Shown: positions 1 through 8,773 of the stretch, in pieces
Numbering within the stretch: position 1 is the stretch's first letter
Layout of the letters: each line of letters begins with the position of its first letter
Source: DASRDE01 sp035938175
Lineage (GTDB): Bacteria > Vulcanimicrobiota > Vulcanimicrobiia > Vulcanimicrobiales > Vulcanimicrobiaceae
DNA length: 64,000 bases
Assembly (NCBI GenBank): GCA_035938175.1
Contig: DASZHD010000026.1
Location: 8,950-72,949 of the forward strand
Reading direction: 5' to 3'
Program-made: the position numbers and the translations under genes
The notes under the pieces: generated by a model
What the model was told of the DNA's origin: nothing
Databases searched by the model: none
What the model saw: only the letters and a program-made list of their open reading frames with translations

Positions 1-1
1 C

Positions 2-583
2 ACGAGCCCGTCGAAGGGCGACGGCAAGTCCACGGTTGCGTTCAATCTGGCGAAATCGATGGCGACGATCTACCCCCGCGTACTGCTGATCGACGCCGAT
101 TTCCGGCATCCGACGCTTCACGAATACGCGGCGCGCGATAACGATTTCGGTCTGCTGCAAGTGCTGCGGGGCGAGTGTTCTCTCGACACCGCCGTTCAGG
201 GCATCGTGCCGCAACTCGACCTGCTCTCCACTGGCGGCCGCGAAATCATGCCGGTAGCGGCACTCCAAACGGAGCAGTTCGATGCCGTCGTGCGCGAAGC
301 GGCGGGCCGCTACTCGATGGTGATCATCGACACGCCGGCGCTCGGAGCGGTTCCCGACGGCTACGCGATCTGCTCAAAGACCGACGGTACGGCGATCGTG
401 ATTGCCGCAAATGCGACGAACGAGCGCGTCGCGCAGCAAGTCATCGAACAACTGCGTTCACTCGCCATTGAAAACATCGTCGGCGTCGTTCTGAACAAGG
501 ACCGCCAACGCTTGCGCGATTACAGCGACTACTTCGCCTCGTCGGTGGAGTCGACGCCGACCCTGCCGGGAGCTACGTCATGA
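2..583 (+). CDS. CpsD/CapB-family tyrosine kinase, C-terminal part (cut by window edge)
   Basis: The reading frame is open from base 2, so the true start lies outside the window. The first residues read SPSKGDGKSTVAFNLAKS, a Walker A loop of the bacterial tyrosine kinase (BY-kinase) type, followed by the Walker A' stretch VLLIDADFRHPTLH and, near residue 110, VIIDTPALG as Walker B. This family autophosphorylates a C-terminal tyrosine cluster and controls export and chain length of capsule or exopolysaccharide through a Wzc/CapA-type membrane partner. That partner is presumably fused or encoded upstream, outside the window. A tyrosine-containing tail (residues near RDYSDYFASS) is visible. It overlaps the next gene by 4 bp (ATGA), so it belongs to the exopolysaccharide operon that follows. 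Confidence 0.88.
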   Translation, partial: TSPSKGDGKSTVAFNLAKSMATIYPRVLLIDADFRHPTLHEYAARDNDFGLLQVLRGECSLDTAVQGIVPQLDLLSTGGREIMPVAALQTEQFDAVVREAAGRYSMVIIDTPALGAVPDGYAICSKTDGTAIVIAANATNERVAQQVIEQLRSLAIENIVGVVLNKDRQRLRDYSDYFASSVESTPTLPGATS

Positions 584-1521
584 CTTCAGTAACCGTGCTG
601 GTGCCGGCGTTCAACGAAGGCATCGCACTGGGTGCCAACCTCGTACGGCTGGCCGACTATTTCTCGCTGTACGGCGATCGCTTCTCGTTCGAATACGTGA
701 TCGTCGACGACGGAAGCACCGACGATACGCTCGCGGTGGCGCGCACGTTCGCGCGGTTCCGTGAGAACGTCACCGTGCTGGCGCACACCCAAAATTCCGG
801 CTTGGGCCGATCGCTTCGCACCGGCTTTTCGGTTGCGAAGGGCGAGTACGTTCTGGCGCTCGACGCGGACATGAGCTACTCGGCGGACCTGGCGATCGAG
901 CTCCTCGAGACTATGGAAGCGCAACAAGCCGACATCGTAATGGCGTCGCCGTATATGAAAGGCGGATCGGTCGTCAACGTGCCGTTCATGCGGCGGGTAT
1001 TGAGCCGCGAAGCCAACCGGTTTCTGTCGCTTGCCACGAACGGGCGTTTTGCTACGCTCACCGCAATGGTGCGCGTCTACCGCACCGCGTTCGTAAAGCA
1101 GCTGAACGCGGAGTCGCCGGGCATGGAAATCAATCCGGAGATCGTGTTTGCGGCCCTGCGCAGCGGCGGTAAAGTGGTGGAAGTGCCCGCGCGCTTGCAG
1201 TGGAGCGAAGAGCGGCGCACCAGCCCCGCGCGCACGAATGTAAAAAAGATTTTGAATCAGTCGCTCGCCGTAGCGCGTACGGGATTCGCATACCGTCCGT
1301 CGCTTTGGCTTGCGATTCCGGGATTATTTCCCGGCTTGTTACCGTTGGTAGTAGCAATTCTCCTGATGCTCCACGTGCCCGCACGGACGCTGGCACTGGG
1401 AGCGGCGGTCACTGTAACGATTCAATACACGAGTCTGGCGATATTTGCCGGACAACTCACTTCCTTCTTCGCCCATGCGGTTGTCGCTGGGCGAACTTCC
1501 CGCGTAAAGGTGGTTCAATAA
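580..1521 (+). CDS. Family 2 glycosyltransferase with C-terminal membrane segments
   Basis: The 313-residue product begins with a GT-A fold of the GT2/DPM1 type: VLVPAFNEG at the N terminus, IVDDGSTDDT near residue 45, and the metal-binding LDADMSY near residue 94. The C-terminal third holds two hydrophobic segments (about residues 240-300), so the enzyme is probably anchored in the inner membrane and moves a sugar from an activated nucleotide donor to a lipid or growing polysaccharide. The start ATG overlaps the stop of the kinase gene upstream (ATGA), and the next gene begins two bases after its stop. The substrate cannot be read from the sequence. Confidence 0.9.
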   Translation: MTSVTVLVPAFNEGIALGANLVRLADYFSLYGDRFSFEYVIVDDGSTDDTLAVARTFARFRENVTVLAHTQNSGLGRSLRTGFSVAKGEYVLALDADMSYSADLAIELLETMEAQQADIVMASPYMKGGSVVNVPFMRRVLSREANRFLSLATNGRFATLTAMVRVYRTAFVKQLNAESPGMEINPEIVFAALRSGGKVVEVPARLQWSEERRTSPARTNVKKILNQSLAVARTGFAYRPSLWLAIPGLFPGLLPLVVAILLMLHVPARTLALGAAVTVTIQYTSLAIFAGQLTSFFAHAVVAGRTSRVKVVQ

Positions 1522-1522
1522 C

Positions 1523-2767
1523 ATGACGGTGTCCATGGAACCGGCGAGCGTGCGCCGGCGCCTTCCCTCGGATCAGGACGGTACCGGCCGCAATCTCGGA
1601 AAGGCGGAAATCGAGGCGGTGACCGCCGCTATCCGCTCCGGGACGCTGACAAGCACGAAGGGCCAGTTCGTACAAACGCTCGAACGGAATTTTGCGAAGA
1701 TGCTCGGCGTGAAATACGCATATGCGTGCGCATCGGGAACGGCGGCCATTCATTGTGCCATCGCGGCGCTGGATCCCAATCCCGGCGACGAGATCATCAC
1801 GACGTCGATTACCGACATGGGGGCGCTCGCGCCGATTCTGTACCAGGGAGCGATTCCGGTTTTCGCCGACGTCGACCCGCTCACGTGCAATGTCACGGAA
1901 GAAACGATTGCGGCCCGCATAACGCCGCGCACGAAAGCGATCGTCGCTACGCATCTGTTCGGCAATCCGTGCCGCCAAGCCGAGATTCAAGCGCTGGCCG
2001 ACAAACACGGCATTCCGGTAATCGAAGACTGCGCGCAGGCATTCCTCGCGACGTACAACGGGCAGTTCGTGGGCACGTTCGGAAAAATCGGCTGCTTCAG
2101 CCTGCAGCAGGGCAAACACATCACGACCGGCGAGGGCGGCCTGGTCGTGACGAACGACGACGCGCTGGCGCGCCGGATCTATCTGTTCATCAACAAAGCA
2201 TGGGGTTACGGCGATCCCAATCCGGATCACACGTTTCTCGCGCTCAACTACCGGATGTCCGAGTTGTGCGGCAGCGTTGCCGTCGCGCAGCTCGACAAAC
2301 TGGAGCCGGCGGTGCTTCGGCGTCGCCGGCTTGCAGCTCGTCTCACCGAAGAACTGCGCGATCTGAGCGAGATCGTGACGCCCTTCGTCCACGACGGCGC
2401 CGAACACAGTTATTGGAAGTACTGCATCCGCATCGGGAATCAACTCTCGGCCGACGCAGTCTTCGACATCGCGAAGTCCCTGAAGTCACGCGATATCGTC
2501 AGCGCACCGCGGTACATCGTCAAGCCGGCATATAAATGCGCGGTCTTCACCGAGCGCCGCACGTTCGGCAACAGCCAATGGCCGTTCACGCTGGCGCATC
2601 CGGATGCGCTGGATTACAGCGACGAACGCTTCGCGGGTACCCTGGAAGCGCTCGAGCGCGTGCTGGTGATTCCATGGAACGACCGGTTCAGTGAGGCCGA
2701 CGTCCAGTACATTGCCGATGCGATACGCAATGCGGTCGAGAGTCTGGCGGGAGCTGCGCGAGCATGA
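1523..2767 (+). CDS. DegT/DnrJ/EryC1/StrS-family sugar aminotransferase
   Basis: This 414-residue PLP enzyme of the sugar aminotransferase family shows the PLP-site region ASGTAAIHCA near residue 73 and the lysine-bearing loop SLQQGKHITTGEGG near residue 192, where the lysine forms the Schiff base. Such enzymes place an amino group on a keto-sugar nucleotide (or a keto-cyclitol) with glutamate or glutamine as donor. Its neighbours, a Gfo/Idh oxidoreductase and a hexapeptide acyltransferase, make the oxidise-aminate-acetylate set known from WbpB/WbpE/WbpD of UDP-diacetamido-uronate synthesis. That makes an amino-sugar for the exopolysaccharide the best guess. The stop overlaps the next ATG by 4 bp. 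Confidence 0.88.
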   Translation: MTVSMEPASVRRRLPSDQDGTGRNLGKAEIEAVTAAIRSGTLTSTKGQFVQTLERNFAKMLGVKYAYACASGTAAIHCAIAALDPNPGDEIITTSITDMGALAPILYQGAIPVFADVDPLTCNVTEETIAARITPRTKAIVATHLFGNPCRQAEIQALADKHGIPVIEDCAQAFLATYNGQFVGTFGKIGCFSLQQGKHITTGEGGLVVTNDDALARRIYLFINKAWGYGDPNPDHTFLALNYRMSELCGSVAVAQLDKLEPAVLRRRRLAARLTEELRDLSEIVTPFVHDGAEHSYWKYCIRIGNQLSADAVFDIAKSLKSRDIVSAPRYIVKPAYKCAVFTERRTFGNSQWPFTLAHPDALDYSDERFAGTLEALERVLVIPWNDRFSEADVQYIADAIRNAVESLAGAARA

Positions 2768-3795
2768 CGCCGTTACGTTTCGCGCTCGTCGGGGCGGGAG
2801 CCATTGCTTCCGCCTACGAGGCTGCGTTCAAGGAGATTCGCGAGGCTCAAATCGTCGCGGTGTGCGACGTTCGCCCCGGCGCCGCGCTGGAGGCGGCCGC
2901 GCGTATCGGTTGTGAAGCGTTCACGGACCCGTCGAAATTAGCCGAAACGATCCCGCTGGATGCGGCGATCATCTGCACTCCGCCGGCGACGCACGAATCG
3001 ATTGCGATTGAGTTCCTTCGCAACGGCGTAAACGTGCTGTGCGAAAAGCCCCTCGCGACGACCGTTGAGAGCGCGCAGCGCATGCTCGACGCGGCGCGGC
3101 GCTACAACGTGCTGTTGACGATGGCTTCGAAGTTCCGGTACGTTCCCGACGTCCGGCTTGCGAAGTTGCTTCTGGAAATGGGCACGATCGGCGAATTGGT
3201 CGTGGTCGAAAACGCTTTCACCTCGCACGTGGACATGGCGAACCGCTGGAACAGCGATCCGCGCGTTTCCGGCGGCGGCGTGTTGATCGACAACGGCACG
3301 CACGCCGTCGACATCTTGCGGTATTTCATGGGACCGCTGCGCGACGTGCAAATCGTCGAGAGCCGGCGCATCCAGGGTCTTCCGGTCGAGGATACGGTCC
3401 ACGTCTTCGTTCGTAACGATCGCGGCGTCGTCGGAACGACCGACTTGTCGTGGAGTATCGACAAAGGTCTTACGACGTATCTTCGCCTCTACGGCAGCCA
3501 AGGCACGATTCTCGTCGGCTGGAAAGAATCGAAATACAGACGCCGCGGCCAAAACGAATGGCGTGTTTTCGGCACGGGCTACGACAAAACCGCGGCATTC
3601 ACCAATCAGATCGTCAACTTCTGCGGCGCCATTACGGGTAACGCCGAATTGCTGATCAGCCCGCGCGACGCGCTCGCGTCGGTCCAGGTCATCAGCGCGG
3701 CGTATGCGGCACTCGAACGCAGCCGCTGGGAGGACGTTTCCGCACCAATCGAAGGTATCGTCACGGCAGCTCCGCTGCCGCTGGAGGCTTCCTGA
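2764..3795 (+). CDS. Gfo/Idh/MocA-family NAD(P)-dependent sugar oxidoreductase
   Basis: The 343-residue product has an N-terminal Rossmann fold (ALVGAGAIASAYEAAF, residues about 7-22), the family signature CEKPLATT near residue 97, and a C-terminal alpha/beta substrate domain containing DNGTHAVDI. Members oxidise or reduce sugar hydroxyl or keto groups using NAD(P). Next to a DegT aminotransferase and an acyltransferase, it most likely supplies the keto-sugar that is aminated, as WbpB does for UDP-GlcNAcA. It overlaps its upstream neighbour by 4 bp and its stop by one base with the next start, so translation of the set is probably coupled. Confidence 0.9.
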   Translation: MTPLRFALVGAGAIASAYEAAFKEIREAQIVAVCDVRPGAALEAAARIGCEAFTDPSKLAETIPLDAAIICTPPATHESIAIEFLRNGVNVLCEKPLATTVESAQRMLDAARRYNVLLTMASKFRYVPDVRLAKLLLEMGTIGELVVVENAFTSHVDMANRWNSDPRVSGGGVLIDNGTHAVDILRYFMGPLRDVQIVESRRIQGLPVEDTVHVFVRNDRGVVGTTDLSWSIDKGLTTYLRLYGSQGTILVGWKESKYRRRGQNEWRVFGTGYDKTAAFTNQIVNFCGAITGNAELLISPRDALASVQVISAAYAALERSRWEDVSAPIEGIVTAAPLPLEAS

Positions 3796-4415
3796 TGGCC
3801 GTACATCCTACGGCGATCGTCGAGCCGGGTGTAACGATCGGTCGCGGCACTGCAATCTGGGACAACGTTCACATCCGGCATTCCACGCGAATCGGCGCGG
3901 AATGCATCATCGGCGAGAAAACGTACGTAGCGTACGGCGTGAATATCGGCGACCGCGTGAAGATCAATGCTTTCGTGTACATCTGCACGGCGGTGACGAT
4001 CGAACGCGGCGTCATGATCTCGGCGGGAACCGTGTTTACGAACGACCGCTATCCGCGCGCGACCACGCCGGATTTCTCGCGTCTTCGCCCCTCGGAGCCC
4101 GACGAAGAGACGCTGCCCACGCTCGTGCGTGAAGGCGCAACCATCGGCGCGCAATGCACGATCGGCTGCAACCTGACGATCGGGCGTTTCGCAATGGTCG
4201 GCATGGGTTCGGTCGTGACGAAAGACGTTCCCGATTACCACCTGGTCGTCGGAAGTCCCGCGCGCACCATCGGCTACGTCTGTGCGTGCGGCCATCCGCT
4301 GCTCAAGCCGGGATCGCCGCTTCCGCAGACGCGCAGCGAATTCACCTGCAGTGCGTGCGGCAGCCGGTACGAAGTCGACGGTCAGCGCGTCGGGGAACTC
4401 GCGGGCGTGCGATGA
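3795..4415 (+). CDS. Left-handed beta-helix acetyltransferase (WbpD-like) with C-terminal zinc-ribbon-like segment
   Basis: Hexapeptide repeats run through residues 1-160 (ATIVEPGVTIGRGTAIWDNV, IGAECIIGEKTYV, IGAQCTIGCNLTIGRFAMVG), the coiled beta-helix of trimeric acetyl-CoA-dependent sugar N-acetyltransferases. The layout matches WbpD-type UDP-amino-sugar acetyltransferases of about 190 residues. The last 45 residues carry a CxC...CxxC pattern (CACGHPL then CSACGS) resembling a small zinc ribbon. Similar tails occur on some family members, but the role here is unknown. It follows the aminotransferase and oxidoreductase and probably acetylates their product. The stop overlaps the next gene's ATG (ATGA). 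Confidence 0.87.
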   Translation: MAVHPTAIVEPGVTIGRGTAIWDNVHIRHSTRIGAECIIGEKTYVAYGVNIGDRVKINAFVYICTAVTIERGVMISAGTVFTNDRYPRATTPDFSRLRPSEPDEETLPTLVREGATIGAQCTIGCNLTIGRFAMVGMGSVVTKDVPDYHLVVGSPARTIGYVCACGHPLLKPGSPLPQTRSEFTCSACGSRYEVDGQRVGELAGVR

Positions 4416-5719
4416 AACGGCGGTGGGGCGTCGTGGGCGGCGGGATGCTCGGACTGACGCTCGCCCACCGCATTCGTCAAAGCGGCGACGACGTCACGGT
4501 TCTGGAAGAGAGCGCCGACTGCGGAGGGCTCGCATCTCCGTGGAAACTGGGCGATGTCACGTGGGACCGGCATTATCACGTAACGTTGTATTCCGATTTG
4601 GCGCTGCGATCGCTACTGTCGGAACTGCAGCTCGAGAGCCGCATGGATTGGGTGACGACGCGCACGGGATTCTTTACCGACGGAAGGCTTTATTCGTTTT
4701 CCGACGTGATGGATTTCGTGCGCTTTCCGCCGCTCAATCCGCTGCAGAAAGCACGCCTGGCGGCGACGATTCTACACGCGTCGCGAATTACCGACTGGCA
4801 TAGTCTCGAGCGTATAACCGCACTGGAATGGCTGCGCCGCTATTCCGGCGCGCAAACAGTCGAGAAGATTTGGCATCCGCTGCTTCGGGCAAAACTTGGA
4901 GCGAATGCCGAGAAGGCGTCGGCGGCCTTCATTTGGGCGATCATCGCACGAATGTACGCGGCTCGCCGCACGGGAATGAAGCGCGAACTTTTCGGCTATG
5001 TCCCCGGCGGATATTCGACGATCCTAGCACGGTATGTCGAAGTACTGCGCGAGTCCGGCGTCGAGATCGTTACCGGCTCGCGCGTTCAAAGCGTGACGCC
5101 CGCAAGCGGCGATCGGGTTCGCGTTCTTGCATCGGACGGTTCCGAACGGGAATTCGACCGCGTCGCGGTCACCCTTGCCGCGCCGTTGGCCGCGCGGTTG
5201 TGCGGTTCGCTTACGGAGGCCGAGCGCAATACACTTACGGGCGTGGAATATCAGGGCATTATCTGCGCTTCGCTGCTGCTGGATGCGCCGCTCTCCAATT
5301 ACTACGTTACGAATATTACGGATACGTGGGTGCCCTTTACCGCGGTGATCGAAATGACCGCGCTCGTGAAGCCCGAAATGTTGGGCGGACAGGCGTTGGT
5401 CTATTTGCCCAAGTACGTCGTGCCCGACGACCCGGGGTTCGACCTGAGCGACGAGGAGCTGCGCGATCAGTTTTTGGCAGCGCTGCAGCGCATGTACCCC
5501 GATTTTCCGCAGCGTTCGGTGCGCGCGTTTCGCGTATCGCGCGTACGGCACGTACTCCCAATTTCGACCCTTGGGTACTCGGATCGCCTGCCCTCAATCC
5601 GTACTTCCGTCCCGAATCTTTTTACCGTAAACAGCGCACACATCGTCAACGGTACGTTGAACGTCAACGAGACCGTAGAACTCGCCAACCGCACCGCCAG
5701 GGAATTATTAGCATCGTGA
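4412..5719 (+). CDS. FAD-dependent NAD(P)-binding oxidoreductase, amine-oxidase/protoporphyrinogen-oxidase-like
   Basis: The product is about 435 residues from ATG 4412. Its N terminus WGVVGGGMLGLTLAHRI is the dinucleotide-binding GxGxxG motif, followed by the acidic strand end VLEESADCGGLA, as in phytoene desaturase, UDP-galactopyranose mutase and protoporphyrinogen oxidase relatives. The C terminus has the second FAD-contact region (NLFTVNSAHIVNGTLNVNE). Such enzymes are frequent in polysaccharide loci, where their substrates are mostly undefined; a sugar- or lipid-modifying redox step is inferred. I chose ATG 4412 because it overlaps the previous stop by 4 bp and directly precedes the Rossmann strand; the frame is open further upstream but that stretch is inside the acyltransferase gene. 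Confidence 0.85.
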   Translation: MKRRWGVVGGGMLGLTLAHRIRQSGDDVTVLEESADCGGLASPWKLGDVTWDRHYHVTLYSDLALRSLLSELQLESRMDWVTTRTGFFTDGRLYSFSDVMDFVRFPPLNPLQKARLAATILHASRITDWHSLERITALEWLRRYSGAQTVEKIWHPLLRAKLGANAEKASAAFIWAIIARMYAARRTGMKRELFGYVPGGYSTILARYVEVLRESGVEIVTGSRVQSVTPASGDRVRVLASDGSEREFDRVAVTLAAPLAARLCGSLTEAERNTLTGVEYQGIICASLLLDAPLSNYYVTNITDTWVPFTAVIEMTALVKPEMLGGQALVYLPKYVVPDDPGFDLSDEELRDQFLAALQRMYPDFPQRSVRAFRVSRVRHVLPISTLGYSDRLPSIRTSVPNLFTVNSAHIVNGTLNVNETVELANRTARELLAS

Positions 5720-6666
5720 AAGCCGCACTATCCCTCGATCTCGACAACCAATGGTCGTACATGAAGACGCACGGCGATCCCGGATGGGAATCGCTGCCGT
5801 CCTATATCGATACCGTCGTGCCTCGAGCGCTCGAAATGCTGGAGATTCTGCGATTGAAAACGACGTTTTTCATCGTGGGAATGGACGCCGATCAACCGGC
5901 GAACGCGCGCAGCCTCGCCTCGATACACGCGGCAGGCCACGAGATCGGCAATCACTCCTACTATCACGAGCCGTGGCTGCACCGGCGGACCCCGCAGGAA
6001 ATCGAGCGTGAAATCGCGCTCGCCGAAGACGCAATCAGTGCGGCTACGGGGCAACGGCCCCGCGGTTTTCGCGGCCCGGGCTTCGTGCGTTCGCCGGAGA
6101 TCTACCGCGTTCTCGCGCGGCGCGGGTACTCGTACGATGCTTCCACGCTGCCGACGTTTATCGGGCCGCTCGCGCGGGCGTACTACTTCCGTTCTACGAA
6201 GCTCGACGCCCAGGCACGCCAGGAGCGGCAGGACCTTTTCGGCAGCTTTTCCGACGGGTTCGAGCCCAACCGCGTGCATTTGATAGAGACGCCGGACGGT
6301 ACGATCGCGCAGATTCCGGTCACGACGATGCCCGGAACGCGCCTTCCTATTCACATTAGTTATCTGCTGTATTTAGCACGGGTATCGCCCGCGCTGGCGC
6401 TGACGTACTTCAGAACGGCACTCGCGCTTTGCCGGCTGACCAAGACGGAGCCCTCGATCCTTCTGCATCCGTTGGACTATTTGGACGGCAGCGACTGTCC
6501 GGCATTGAAGTTCTTTCCGGCGATGGACATGGCCGCCCGGGTGAAACTCTCCGTCGTTAGCGGCGCGCTCCGTATGCTTGGCGACGGTTTTGACGTGGGC
6601 CCCGTCTCCGAACTGGTACCTGCGGCTCAGGTTTCCGTTCCGGCTTATGCCGCCGGTGAGCAATAA
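5716..6666 (+). CDS. Polysaccharide deacetylase (NodB homology domain)
   Basis: The product is about 316 residues from GTG 5716, which overlaps the previous stop as GTGA. NodB motifs are in order: motif 1 with the Asp pair (ALSLDLDNQW), motif 2 with the metal histidines (NHSYYHE), and motif 3 with RGFRGPGF. The family (CE4) removes N-acetyl groups from GlcNAc-containing polymers using a divalent metal; some members in polysaccharide loci act on lipid-linked intermediates. No signal peptide is visible, so it may act on cytoplasmic or membrane-linked substrate rather than on finished polymer. It is the last gene of the operon and is followed by a 168-bp gap with a likely promoter for the next gene. 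Confidence 0.86.
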   Translation: MKAALSLDLDNQWSYMKTHGDPGWESLPSYIDTVVPRALEMLEILRLKTTFFIVGMDADQPANARSLASIHAAGHEIGNHSYYHEPWLHRRTPQEIEREIALAEDAISAATGQRPRGFRGPGFVRSPEIYRVLARRGYSYDASTLPTFIGPLARAYYFRSTKLDAQARQERQDLFGSFSDGFEPNRVHLIETPDGTIAQIPVTTMPGTRLPIHISYLLYLARVSPALALTYFRTALALCRLTKTEPSILLHPLDYLDGSDCPALKFFPAMDMAARVKLSVVSGALRMLGDGFDVGPVSELVPAAQVSVPAYAAGEQ

Positions 6667-6725
6667 GTCCTATTTTCGGTCGTCTATTAAGGGCGATTTC
6701 GCCTAGGTACAGACAAAATTGAGGC

Positions 6726-6741
6726 CCCCTTAAAATTGGGG
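6726..6741 (+). repeat. Small inverted repeat CCCC-N8-GGGG upstream of the LuxR-type regulator
   Basis: The 168-bp gap after the polysaccharide operon contains CCCCTTAAAATTGGGG, an interrupted palindrome with an AT core. It lies just upstream of the extended -10 element at 6764-6772 and could be an operator or an untranslated-leader hairpin. A weaker hairpin GGCGATTTCGCC sits near 6689 and might help end the upstream operon, although no T-run follows it. Confidence 0.3.
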
Positions 6742-6763
6742 AATGCCAAACGTCCCTAGTTTT

Positions 6764-6772
6764 TGCTATGAT
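6764..6772 (+). promoter_or_regulatory. Likely extended -10 promoter element for the response-regulator gene
   Basis: TGCTATGAT is a TGn-TATGAT extended -10 box. No good -35 lies 17 bp upstream (GCCAAA at best), which extended -10 promoters tolerate. The predicted transcript would have a leader of about 55 nt, with AAGGGA ahead of ATG 6835. Confidence 0.45.
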
Positions 6773-6834
6773 CATCGGGCCAACGTAAACAGTTGACCGC
6801 TGATACGTGCATCCAAAATATAAGGGAATGACCG

Positions 6835-7473
6835 ATGTTTAATGGACATCAGCCTGTTCGAATTTTTATAGTCGAGCAGCAGTTACTATTCGGAAAGGCG
6901 GTCGCTCAGGTTGTAAGCGAGGATCGCAACATCGTGGTGGCGGGTATTGCCCGCAACCGCGAAAGCATGGACGTCAAGGATGGTCAAGTCGACGTCATCA
7001 TCGTCGACGTGGACAATGACATCGACGAGATAGAAATCGGCGTCGAACACTTCCGAAACGTGTGCCCCTCAGCCAAGATCTGCGCGATTTCGATGTATTT
7101 GCAACCCGAGCTGATGCAACGCTGCCTCTCGGCCGGCGTCGACGGATACATCGTGAAGGATACGTCCCTTCAGGAATTGATCGCCGCCATCAAGACACTA
7201 GCCGAGGGAACCAGCTACGTGGACCCACGAGTCGCTGCAACGCTTCTTCGCGGGCGCACGCACAATCAAATTCCTTATAACGGCGAACTGTCGCCGCGTG
7301 AGACGGACATCATCCGCCTCATCGCGCAAGGGCTCTCAAACCGGGATATCGGGCAGCGCCTCGTGCTCTCCGAGAAGACGGTAAAGAACCACGTAAGCCG
7401 CATCTTTTCGAAGCTGCATTTCACGGCACGTTCGCAGGCCGCGGTGCACGCTATCAGAAACGGCTTGGCGTAG
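6835..7473 (+). CDS. NarL/FixJ-family response regulator with a degenerate receiver acidic pair
   Basis: The 212-residue product has an N-terminal receiver domain (about 8-125) and a C-terminal LuxR helix-turn-helix (about 146-210: LSPRETDIIRLIAQGLSNRD then LSEKTVKNHVSRIF). The phosphoacceptor aspartate (D58 in IIVDVD), the switch residue S86 and lysine K108 are present. The acidic pair normally written DD after the first strand is E14-Q15 here, so metal binding and phosphorylation may be altered. No histidine kinase gene is adjacent. A ribosome site AAGGGA lies 7 bp before ATG. Its position directly after the exopolysaccharide operon suggests, without proving, control of surface polymer or biofilm genes. 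Confidence 0.86.
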   Translation: MFNGHQPVRIFIVEQQLLFGKAVAQVVSEDRNIVVAGIARNRESMDVKDGQVDVIIVDVDNDIDEIEIGVEHFRNVCPSAKICAISMYLQPELMQRCLSAGVDGYIVKDTSLQELIAAIKTLAEGTSYVDPRVAATLLRGRTHNQIPYNGELSPRETDIIRLIAQGLSNRDIGQRLVLSEKTVKNHVSRIFSKLHFTARSQAAVHAIRNGLA

Positions 7474-7521
7474 AGCCATAACTGCCGGGGCGACCGGCGA
7501 TTCGTGGGTATCCTGTACCCC

Positions 7522-8760
7522 ATGTCCGCCGTCGCCACGTGGGTAATCTCCGCCGCTATTGTCGGCGGGATTCTTTTGCGCCCTTGGCGCAGCGCTGAGT
7601 GGCAATGGGCGGTCGCGGGAGCGGCCGCCCTTGTCGTTACCGGTCTCCTCCCGCTGCACGCCGCTGCACTGGCTGTCTACGACGGCCTGGACGTCTATTT
7701 GTTCTTGTTCGGAATGCTGCTGCTGGCGGAGCTCGCGCGCGCTGCGGGCCTTTTCGACGCCATCGCAGCCGATGCGGCGCGGCGAGCCGCGCCTTCACGA
7801 TCGCGTCTGTTTTTCTGGACGTACGCAGCCGGCGTCTGCGTTACGGCTTTTCTTTCCAACGACGGCACGATCGTTTTACTTACGCCGGCGGTGCTCGCGG
7901 CCGGCCGCGCCGCGCAGATGAACCCGCTGCCGTACGCGTTCGCTTGCGTGCTGGTTGCAAACGCAGCGAGTTTTGTCTTGCCGATCAGTAACCCGGCTAA
8001 TCTCGTCGTTTTCAGGACTTTGCCCGCGCTCGCGCCATGGATCCGTGCCTTCGCCCTTCCCTCGGCGGCCGCGATTGTTGCGACTGCCCTGGTCCTCTAC
8101 TTCTGCTTTTCGCGGACGCTGCGGCGGCCGTACCCGCCGCCCCGCTCGTTGCGGGCACCCCATCCGGGCGCGCAGACGGCCGCCGTTGCCATCGGCGTCG
8201 CGGTCCTTGGGATGCTTGCGGTTTCCGCCGTGGGGGCGGCGCTCGGCGTCAGCGCCTTCTTCGCGGCGTTGGCCTGCGCGGGCGCGGTCGGATTCAAACA
8301 CCGCGACGTCGTTCGCGAGGCACTACGCAGCGGGCCTTGGTCGATCGTGCCGCTCGTTGCCGGATTGTTCGTGATGGTTGCGGCGCTCGATCGTTCCGGG
8401 GCGATCGCGCACGCGCGCGCGCTCGTACTTTCGGCCGCGGCCGCCGCGCCGCTAGCGGGATCGCTGCTTGCGGGAAGCGCTGCCGCGATCGCCTGCAACG
8501 TCATCAATAATCTTCCCGCCGCCGTGATCGCCCGGTATTCTCTGACCGGCGCAGCGATGACGCCGCATATTGCTCGCGCAGTGCTCATTGGAATCGATCT
8601 CGGTCCCAACTTCACACCGGCAGGATCGCTCGCATCGATCCTGTGGCTGATGATGCTGCGGCGCGAACGAATCGACGTACGCGCCGCACAGTTCATCGCG
8701 ATCGGTGCAGCCGTTACCGTTCCGGCATTACTCCTCGCGCTCGTAGCGGTCATCGCCTGA
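7522..8760 (+). CDS. ArsB/SLC13-type anion permease (ion transporter superfamily)
   Basis: The roughly 412-residue product consists almost wholly of hydrophobic segments (10-12 predicted). It has two half-repeats each carrying a substrate-loop signature: FLSNDGTIVLLTPAV with NAASFVLPISNPANLVVF in the first half, and CNVINNLPAAV with GIDLGPNFTPAGSLASILW in the second. These are typical of arsenite/silicon-type and dicarboxylate permeases of the ion transporter superfamily. No arsR, arsC or arsA is nearby, so arsenic resistance is only one option; another oxyanion or organic acid is possible. I start at ATG 7522; an in-frame GTG lies at 7504. Neither has a clear Shine-Dalgarno sequence. Confidence 0.75.
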   Translation: MSAVATWVISAAIVGGILLRPWRSAEWQWAVAGAAALVVTGLLPLHAAALAVYDGLDVYLFLFGMLLLAELARAAGLFDAIAADAARRAAPSRSRLFFWTYAAGVCVTAFLSNDGTIVLLTPAVLAAGRAAQMNPLPYAFACVLVANAASFVLPISNPANLVVFRTLPALAPWIRAFALPSAAAIVATALVLYFCFSRTLRRPYPPPRSLRAPHPGAQTAAVAIGVAVLGMLAVSAVGAALGVSAFFAALACAGAVGFKHRDVVREALRSGPWSIVPLVAGLFVMVAALDRSGAIAHARALVLSAAAAAPLAGSLLAGSAAAIACNVINNLPAAVIARYSLTGAAMTPHIARAVLIGIDLGPNFTPAGSLASILWLMMLRRERIDVRAAQFIAIGAAVTVPALLLALVAVIA

Positions 8761-8773
8761 CCGCACGTTTCGC

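Noticed and set aside
4154..4411. N-terminal extension of the FAD oxidoreductase
   Set aside because: The frame is open but lies inside the acyltransferase gene and gives Arg-rich shadow sequence; the Rossmann strand begins at ATG 4412.
7522..8760. Arsenical pump ArsB
   Set aside because: The fold fits, but no ars genes are near and ArsB-specific identity cannot be judged; kept as a general anion permease.
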